This document shows positions 58,272 through 64,000 of a DNA stretch of 64,000 nt, piece after piece (the stretch's first letter is position 1; every line of letters begins with the position of its first letter). The stretch spans positions 21,613-85,612 of the forward strand of contig CAWBXR010000021.1 in the NCBI GenBank assembly GCA_963792815.1, in the 5' to 3' direction. Source of the stretch: JARRPM01 sp963792815 (GTDB taxonomy: Bacteria; Pseudomonadota; Gammaproteobacteria; Pseudomonadales; Halieaceae). Under the pieces are notes generated by a model that saw nothing but the letters and a program-made list of their open reading frames with translations, made no database searches and was not told where the DNA came from. Position numbers and translations under genes: made by a program.

Positions 58272-60005
58272 ATAATATAGGGCTCGATCTCGTCCAGCTT
58301 CAGGTCTTTCACCGCCTGGTGGTGGGTGAGGTATACCTTGCCGCTGAGGTGCTTCAGGAAGTCGGACTTCTGCAGCGCATCCATTACCGGACCTTTCACC
58401 TCGCTGAGGTTCAGGGTCAGTCCCTGCTCCCGCAGGCGGTGGTTGATGGCTTCCAGGGCCTCCAGGGCGCTGAGGTCGATCTCGTTGACCGCGGTGCACT
58501 GCAGTATCACATGCTCCAGCCCCTCCACCTCCGCGATAAGCTGGTAGATGTAGTCCTCCAGGTAACTGGCATTGGCGAAGTAAAGGCTCTGGTCCACCCG
58601 CAGTGAGACGATATTCGGGTGGGTGATGACATTGTGCCGCTCGATGTTGCGAAAGTGCTCGGTCCCTGCTATCGCACCCACCACAGCGATGTGGGGCCGG
58701 GTGGTCTTGTAAAGATGCAGGCCGATGGAGGACAGGATGCCTGCGAGCACACCCAGTTCCACACCGAACAGCAGGGTGGCCAGGATCGTCGTGACAACCG
58801 CGATGAAATCCGACAGGGAATATTCCCAGGCCCGCCGGATGACATGCAGGTCGATCAGGGTTGTCACCGCCACGATGATGGTGGCCGCCAGGGTGGCCTT
58901 GGGCAGGAAGAACAACACCGGCGTCAATAAAAGCGCGGCCAGGGCGATACCCACGGCGGCAAAGATGCTGGCGGCAGGGGTTTCGGCCCCGGCGTCGAAA
59001 TTGACCACCGAGCGGGAGAATCCGCCGGTAACCGGGAAGCCGCCCGACACCCCCGAGGCGACGTTGGCCGCTCCCAGTGCGATGAGTTCCTGGTTGGGAT
59101 CGATTCGCTGGCGGCGCTTGGCCGCCAGGGTCTTGCCCACCGAGACGGATTCGACGAAGCCGATGATCGATATCAGCAGTGCCGACACAGCCAGGTCTGA
59201 CCAAAGGCCCATATCGAAGGAGGGGATGCCCAGGGACGGAAGCCCGCGGGGTACCTCGCCCACCAGGGCAACCCCCCGCTGGCCAAAGTCCCAGTACCAG
59301 CTGGCCAGGGTTGTTGCCAGGATGGCGAACACCGGGCCTGCCTTGGCTACAACTGCCGCCGTCCTGGCGGCGAGGCCAAGGCGCAACAGCAGTGGTGCCA
59401 GCCCCCTGCGGGACCATAACAGGAAGCCGATAGCGGCGAGGCCGGTGGCCGTGGCCACGCCATTGATGTTCGCAATATTGTGCGCGAGACTCGATAGCAG
59501 TTCGACAATAGTGTCGCCATGGCCATCAATGCCCAGTATGTGGCGCAACTGGCTCAGCCCGATGATGATGCCCGAGGCAGTGATGAACCCCGAGACCACC
59601 GGGTGCGACAGGAAGTTGGCGAGGAAACCGAAGCGCAGCAGCGCCCATGAGCAGCAGCATCAGGCCCGAGATCATCGCCATGGCGATGGCCGCGGTGGCG
59701 TAATCGAGGGTACCGACCGCGGCTATCTTGCCCACGGCGGTGGCTGTCATCAGGGAGGCGACCGCCACCGGTCCCACCGACAGGGTCCGGCTGGTGCCGA
59801 ACAGGGCGTAGGCAATCAGCGGCAGGATGCTTGCATAGAGGCCCATCTCCGCCGGCAAGCCCGCCAGCAGGGCATAGGCCAGGGACTGGGGAATGAGCAT
59901 GATGGTGACGATGACCGCGGCCAGCAGGTCGCTGGCCAGGAAGCCGCGATGGTACTCCCGGCCCCACTCCAGAGCGGGAAGTAATCGCGACAGGCTTGGC
60001 TTCAA
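58268..60005 (-). CDS. SulP family anion permease, frameshifted
   Basis: SLC26/SulP-type inorganic anion transporter of about 579 residues with a C-terminal STAS domain (about 440-560: VDQSLYFANASYLEDYIY, AVNEIDLSALEALE). The SulP signature region is IPQSLAYALLAGLPAEMGLYAS. Two frames must be joined: upstream ends with LLLMGA and downstream resumes with FGFLANFLSHPVVSGFITASG. One extra base near 59641-59645 accounts for it. Start is ATG 60005, overlapping the SQR stop by 4 bases, so it belongs to the sulfide operon. Sulfate, sulfite, thiosulfate or bicarbonate are all possible substrates; export of oxidation product is inferred from context. Confidence 0.82.
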
Positions 60006-61687
60006 GTCGATGGTGTCCCCGATTTAGCCTGTGCTGGATCCACCATCCACTCCCTGCCTTTAAGCATTGCTTTCCAGTACACGGGTGGCAGGATTTTTTC
60101 CTTCAGGATCCAGGCCAGGCGTGACGGTTTCTGCCCATTAATAACCCATTGGGGAAAACTCGGCAACAACTTGCCGCCATAGCCGAACTCCGCAAGCACG
60201 ATCTTGCCGCGCTCAACCGTCAGCGGGCATGAGCCATAGCCGTTGTAATGGGCGATGCCCGTGACCAGCCCGATGTCTTCCAGCAGATTGTTGGCCACGA
60301 TAGGCGCCTGCATCCTGGCCGCTGCCGCGGTCTTGGCATTGGGGGCGTTCATGGCGTCGCCCAGGCCCCAGACGTTGGCGTAGCGCTTGTGGCGCAGGGT
60401 GTTCTGGTCAACATCCACCCAGCCCGCCGCATCGGCCAGGGGGCTGCTGCGGACAAAGTCCGGTGCGCACTGGGGCGGGCAGACATGGATCATGTCGAAG
60501 TCTGTTTCCACCAGGCTTTTTGCACCCTCGGCGTCGGTGTTCTCAAACCACGCTTTTTTGGCATCGCCGTCGATCTTCACCAGCCGGTGGCGGAAGTGGA
60601 GTTTGGCGCAGTAGCGCTGGATGTATTCCATCAGTGCGGGGACATACTCTTTCACCCCGAACAGCACCTCGCCGGCGTTGAAAAAATCGATCTCAACATT
60701 GGCCAGGGCGCCGCTGCGCTTCCAGTGGTCGGCTGACAGGTACAGGGCCTTCTGCGGCGCTCCGGCGCACTTGATCGGCATCGGCGGTTGGGTGAATACG
60801 GCGCGCCCGCGTTGCAGTTTACTCACCAGTTGCCAGGTGTAGGGCGCGAGGTCGTAGCGATAGTTGGAGGTGACACCGTTGTGTCCCAGGGTTTCGGTAA
60901 GGCCTTCTATGCCGTGCCAGTCCAGCTTGATCCCCGGCGCTACGATCAGTCGCTCGTAATAGACCGGTCGGGCATCCTCGAGGGTGACCCGGTTGTTGTC
61001 GGGGTCAAATGCGCCCACCGCCGCCTTGATCCACTCCACGCCCTCGGGAATGAGCGAGGCCATGGTCTTGACCGTATCGCGCTGTTTGAAAACACCGGCC
61101 CCGACGAGGGTCCAACCGGGCTGGTAGTAGTGGACTTCTGCGGGATCCACTATAGCAATTGACAGGTGCTTGACCCTTGCGAGCAGGCTGGAGGCGGCGG
61201 CTATGCCCGCGGCCCCTGCACCCACTATCAGGATGTCGTAACTGGCGGCATTGGCCGGGCGCACATGGGCTGCTTCCCCGGTGGCCAGTGCACTGCTGAG
61301 GTCGTAGCCCTGGGTGCTGGCCAGATCCAGCAATTCCTGCGTGTCAGTGCCCAGCCTGCGCTGGCCCAGGGCCCACAGGGTGATCGAGCGGGTGCCGGTG
61401 CGACAGTAGGCGTGGACGGGGGCGGGCAGCCGCTGCAATGCGGCGAGGAAGTCACTGACATCCTTGCCGCTGAATTTGCCCGAGACTATCGGCAGGTAGG
61501 CCAGGACCATGCCCGCATCGGCGGCGGCGGTTTCTATTTCCGTGACATTGGGCTGGTCCGCACCCTCGCCGTCGGGGCGGTTACAGATCAGTGAACGGAC
61601 ACCCTGGTCTGCCAGTTCCCGCACTTCCTCTGCGGTGATCTGCGCGGAAACGGAGAACTCTTTGCTTACCCTTTTTATCTCAGCCAT
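60002..61687 (-). CDS. DUF442 (phosphatase-like sulfurtransferase) fused to sulfide:quinone oxidoreductase
   Basis: Residues 1-110 form a DUF442 domain with a PTP-like loop HAYCRTGTRS (Cys95, Arg100). Residues 148-561 form a type II SQR: FAD site DILIVGAGAAGIAAASS, MPIKCAGAPQKALYLS with the first redox Cys, and YGSCPLTVERGKIVLAEF. The enzyme oxidises sulfide to sulfane sulfur and reduces quinone; the N-domain may pass persulfide on. The position of the second redox Cys of human SQOR (GDCTN) reads GDAMNAPNAKT here, while two other cysteines occur in HVCPPQCAPDF. ATG at 61687 overlaps the dioxygenase stop (TGATG). Confidence 0.87.
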   Translation of the reverse strand: MAEIKRVSKEFSVSAQITAEEVRELADQGVRSLICNRPDGEGADQPNVTEIETAAADAGMVLAYLPIVSGKFSGKDVSDFLAALQRLPAPVHAYCRTGTRSITLWALGQRRLGTDTQELLDLASTQGYDLSSALATGEAAHVRPANAASYDILIVGAGAAGIAAASSLLARVKHLSIAIVDPAEVHYYQPGWTLVGAGVFKQRDTVKTMASLIPEGVEWIKAAVGAFDPDNNRVTLEDARPVYYERLIVAPGIKLDWHGIEGLTETLGHNGVTSNYRYDLAPYTWQLVSKLQRGRAVFTQPPMPIKCAGAPQKALYLSADHWKRSGALANVEIDFFNAGEVLFGVKEYVPALMEYIQRYCAKLHFRHRLVKIDGDAKKAWFENTDAEGAKSLVETDFDMIHVCPPQCAPDFVRSSPLADAAGWVDVDQNTLRHKRYANVWGLGDAMNAPNAKTAAAARMQAPIVANNLLEDIGLVTGIAHYNGYGSCPLTVERGKIVLAEFGYGGKLLPSFPQWVINGQKPSRLAWILKEKILPPVYWKAMLKGREWMVDPAQAKSGTPST

Positions 61688-62631
61688 CACTGCTCTTCCC
61701 TGACAGTCAGCGCGGCAATGTCCGCCCCGCCAAAGGCGTTGATCGGCAGCCTGAGATACAACTGGCCGTTCTGGTCGGCCGGCGGAAAATGCCCCCCGCG
61801 CATATTGACCTGGAGTGACGGCAGGATGAGGCTAGGCATCCCCAGTGTCGCATCGCGGGCGCTGCGCATTGCGACGAAGGCGGATTCACTGACCCCCTCA
61901 TGTACGTGGATGTTGGCCTGGCGCTCGGCGGCAACGGTTGTTTCGTACTCCAGGGCACGACCGTCCGGCATGTAGTCATGGCAGACAAATATCCGCATCT
62001 CACCCGGTAGCGCGAGGATGCGCTGGATGGACTGGTAGAGAACCCCGGCGTCACCGCCCGGGAAGTCTGCCCGGGCGGTACCGCCATCAGGCATAAACAG
62101 GGTGTCGCCGACAAACACCGCATCACCAAAGACGTAGGTCATGCACGCCGGGGTGTGGCCCGGCGTGTGCATTGCGACGCCGGCCAACTGGCCGATCTGT
62201 ATTGGGTCGCCATCTCGCAGCAGCACATCGAACTGGGAACCGTCGCGGGCGAAGCCCGGCCCGGCGTTGAATATCGGGCCAAAGGTGCTCTGGACGACTG
62301 AGATGTTGAAACCGATGGCGATCTTGCCGCCCAGCCGCTGCTGGATATAGGGCGCGGCAGACAGGTGATCCGCATGCACATGGGTTTCCAGGATCCATTC
62401 CAGCTCCAGCTCGTTGTCGGTGATGAAGGCGATAATCTGGTCGGCCCCGCCGAAACTGATCGAGCCGGAGGGGTAATCCAGGTCCATCACGGAGTCGATC
62501 ACCGCGCAGGCCTTGCTGGCGGGATCCTTGACCACGTAGGACAGGGTATTGGTGGGTTCGTCGAAAAAGGTGGTGACTTCAGGCCTGGTCGCGACATCGA
62601 CGCGGGCGTGGTTGCTGTGCTCATACTTCAT
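61687..62631 (-). CDS. Persulfide dioxygenase-like MBL-fold protein (ETHE1/Blh type)
   Basis: Metallo-beta-lactamase-fold iron protein expected to oxidise glutathione persulfide to sulfite. The metal motif THVHADH is at residues 83-89 (His84, His86, Asp88, His89), with further ligands in MHTPGHTPAC and VFVGDTLFMPDGG. At 314 residues it is longer than mitochondrial ETHE1 and resembles the Blh/PDO group of bacterial sulfide operons. It is the first gene of an operon with SQR and SulP, 40 bases below a predicted sigma-54 start site. Confidence 0.87.
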   Translation of the reverse strand: MKYEHSNHARVDVATRPEVTTFFDEPTNTLSYVVKDPASKACAVIDSVMDLDYPSGSISFGGADQIIAFITDNELELEWILETHVHADHLSAAPYIQQRLGGKIAIGFNISVVQSTFGPIFNAGPGFARDGSQFDVLLRDGDPIQIGQLAGVAMHTPGHTPACMTYVFGDAVFVGDTLFMPDGGTARADFPGGDAGVLYQSIQRILALPGEMRIFVCHDYMPDGRALEYETTVAAERQANIHVHEGVSESAFVAMRSARDATLGMPSLILPSLQVNMRGGHFPPADQNGQLYLRLPINAFGGADIAALTVREEQ

Positions 62632-62682
62632 GACCTCGTAACGGTAATTATGTAACGGAGTCTGTGACTGTCACTAGAGAGA

Positions 62683-62697
62683 GCAAATGCCATGCCA
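62683..62697 (-). promoter_or_regulatory. Sigma-54 promoter of the sulfide-oxidation operon
   Basis: On the minus strand TGGCATGGCATTTGC matches the -24/-12 consensus TGGCAC-N5-TTGC, with GG and GC exactly 10 bases apart. Transcription would start near 62672, about 40 bases before the dioxygenase ATG. The divergent gene encodes a sigma-54 activator. Confidence 0.75.
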
Positions 62698-62807
62698 TGT
62701 CTCATTTTACTTTAAAATAATAGCTGTATCCTAATTGAATAAATATAAATAAAATAAAAACTAGCGAGTTTCGCAGAGGACGGCGCTTGTCAGGGCCCGA
62801 AGATTGT

Positions 62808-62842
62808 GCCAGATTTGACAGTCCTTTAGCCAAATCTGACAG
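62808..62842. promoter_or_regulatory. Paired operator-like repeats before fisR
   Basis: GCCAGATTTGACAG (62808-62821) and GCCAAATCTGACAG (62829-62842) are 21 bases apart, two helical turns. Their cores AGATTT and AAATCT are reverse complements. They lie about 120 bases upstream of the sigma-54 promoter, a usual enhancer distance, and directly before the activator start, so they could also serve autoregulation. Confidence 0.55.
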
Positions 62843-62844
62843 AT

Positions 62845-64000
62845 ATGGAAATTCTCGCCAGAGATACCGATCTCGCCGTTGCCCGGATGCTGGACAGCTA
62901 CGAGCATCCGGCTATCCTGGTGACGCCTGACTACCAGATCATGGCCACCAACGATCTCTACCGGGACGCCTTCGGGGAAATCGATACCCGCAACGGACCC
63001 GCTCGCTGCTACCAGGTGTCCCACAATTTCGACCGACCCTGTGACCAGGCCGGGGAGGACTGCCCGCTGGCAGCCGCTGCCAGCTCGGGTCAGCGGGAGC
63101 GGGTGCTGCATATCCACCAGACACCCCGCGGCGAGGAACATGTCGATGTCGAGATGTTGCCGATTCTCGACGAACAGGGCGCACTGGTGTATTTCGTCGA
63201 GTTGCTCAAACCGGTCTCGATTGCCGGCGCGGGTGCCGGCGACCAGACCATGGTCGGAGCGAGCCCGGCGTTTAACCGGATGTTGAGCCTGATCTCCCGG
63301 GTCGGTCCCACCAATGCGGCCGTGTTGCTTGAGGGCGAGTCCGGAAGCGGCAAGGAGCTGGCCGCCCGGGCATTGCACCAGGCAAGCCTGCGCAACGCCA
63401 AAGCGCTGGTGACCCTGGAGTGCGCCGGCTTGAGCGAGACCCTGTTCGAGAGTGAGCTGTTCGGCCATGTGAAGGGCGCATTCACCGGCGCCAACTACAC
63501 CCGCCAGGGTCTGGCGGAGGCCGCTCACGGCGGCACCCTGTTTCTCGACGAGGTGGGCGACATTCCCCTGTCGCTGCAGGTCAAGCTGTTGCGCCTGATC
63601 GAGACCGGCACCTACCGGCCGGTGGGCAGCACCCAGGTCAGGCAGGCGGATTTTCGCCTGGTCTGCGCCACCCACCGCAACCTTGAGCAGATGGTGGAGG
63701 AGGGGACTTTCAGGCAGGACCTTTACTACCGTATCAATGTGTTCCCGATTCACCTGCCTTCACTGGCAGAGCGTCATCGAGGACCTGCCGCTACTGGCGC
63801 GAACCATCCTCAAGGACAGCCAGGGGCAGGGCGGCAAGAACTTTCACCTCACCGAGTCGGCCCTGTCGCTGCTCAAGGCGCACCGGTACCGGGGAAATAT
63901 CCGCGAACTGCGCAATATCCTGAGCCGGGCGATGGTGCTGACCAACACCAATGTCATCGACGCGACGGTTATCCAGCAATCCCTCGGCCGTGCCAGTGCG
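62845..64000 (+). CDS. fisR: FisR-like sigma-54-dependent activator, 3' end missing and frameshifted
   Basis: Transcriptional activator expected to sense sulfane sulfur. A PAS-like N-domain carries Cys55, Cys66 and Cys73 (spacing 11 and 7) in ARCYQVSHNFDRPC ... EDCPL; the same spacing is described for the sensing cysteines of Cupriavidus FisR. The AAA+ domain has Walker A GESGSGKE (164-171), the sigma-54 contact loop GAFTGA (211-216) and Walker B GGTLFLDEVGD. After LAERH the frame departs from the family; one extra base near 63773-63776 restores IEDLPLLARTILK and RYRGNIRELRNILSRA. The C-terminal helix-turn-helix lies beyond the window. The start ATG 62845 is the first after an in-frame stop at 62827. 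Confidence 0.87.
   Translation, partial: MEILARDTDLAVARMLDSYEHPAILVTPDYQIMATNDLYRDAFGEIDTRNGPARCYQVSHNFDRPCDQAGEDCPLAAAASSGQRERVLHIHQTPRGEEHVDVEMLPILDEQGALVYFVELLKPVSIAGAGAGDQTMVGASPAFNRMLSLISRVGPTNAAVLLEGESGSGKELAARALHQASLRNAKALVTLECAGLSETLFESELFGHVKGAFTGANYTRQGLAEAAHGGTLFLDEVGDIPLSLQVKLLRLIETGTYRPVGSTQVRQADFRLVCATHRNLEQMVEEGTFRQDLYYRINVFPIHLPSLAERHRGPAATGANHPQGQPGAGRQELSPHRVGPVAAQGAPVPGKYPRTAQYPEPGDGADQHQCHRRDGYPAIPRPCQC

Noticed and set aside
58056..59417. 453-codon minus-strand frame in the SulP/lipase region
   Set aside because: It is an out-of-frame reading of sulP on the same strand, rich in Gly/Pro/His; the SulP/STAS frame is the one with family sequence.
62761..63753. 330-codon minus-strand frame opposite fisR
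   Set aside because: The plus strand encodes a clear sigma-54 activator with GAFTGA and Walker motifs; this frame is its shadow.

Overview
The window looks like a chromosomal stretch from a GC-rich (about 60%, judged by eye) aerobic gammaproteobacterium. Gene order (rne/rluC; yceD-rpmF-fab cluster; tig-clpP-clpX-lon-hupB-ppiD; etfD/etfBA; cysI with a DUF934 partner; metH; nfuA; rnhA-dnaQ) resembles Pseudomonas and marine Cellvibrionales/Halieaceae-type bacteria. Family-level placement is inference from synteny. Nothing suggests a plasmid, phage or genomic island; there is no IS transposase, integrase or CRISPR array.

Layout. 0-3.5 kb: end of an LssY_C-type protein, tRNA-Ser(UGA), and RNase E on the minus strand with one frameshift in its tail. 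4-7 kb: rluC, a HAD phosphatase, a Maf nucleotidase, yceD, rpmF. 7.4-14.8 kb: fatty-acid synthesis cluster fabD-fabG-acpP-fabF, then pabC-mltG-tmk-holB-pilZ; plsX and fabH are absent from the usual place. 14.8-17.5 kb: possible small RNA, then a two-gene sugar unit (GH84-like glycosidase, mannose-6-phosphate-isomerase-like protein). 17.6-27.6 kb: tRNA-Leu(UAG) and the proteostasis block tig-clpP-clpX-lon-hupB-ppiD, then a phosphoglycerate dehydrogenase. 27.7-31.9 kb: DUF1285 protein and the electron-transfer flavoprotein system (ETF-QO divergent from etfBA). 31.9-32.6 kb: an intergenic region with two large related palindromes. 32.6-42.1 kb: a KefB-like antiporter (frameshifted), cysI/DUF934, a 40-residue membrane protein, DUF2970, metH, nfuA with an IscR-like box, and DAHP synthase. 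42.3-53.9 kb: AddB/AddA-like repair pair, sirtuin, rlmG, mltD, a methyltransferase, rnhA and dnaQ. 53.9-58.3 kb: nhaB, nudC, sohB and a broken lipase. 58.3-64 kb: a sulfide-oxidation unit.

The sulfide unit is the most coherent specialised system. A FisR-like sigma-54 activator with three spaced cysteines is divergent from persulfide dioxygenase, a DUF442-SQR fusion and a SulP permease. A sigma-54 promoter match lies before the dioxygenase, and paired operator-like repeats lie just before the activator start.

The least explained sequence is the palindrome pair at 31951-32136 and 32328-32510. The copies share internal blocks, but several paired arms differ in sequence while staying complementary. 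Unpaired extra bases sit on the same arm in both copies.

Single-base frameshifts break rne, the KefB-like gene, nudC, the lipase, sulP and fisR. Most lie in the last 8 kb, so indel sequencing error near a contig end is a serious possibility. An apparent NudC-SohB fusion is explained by one of these indels.
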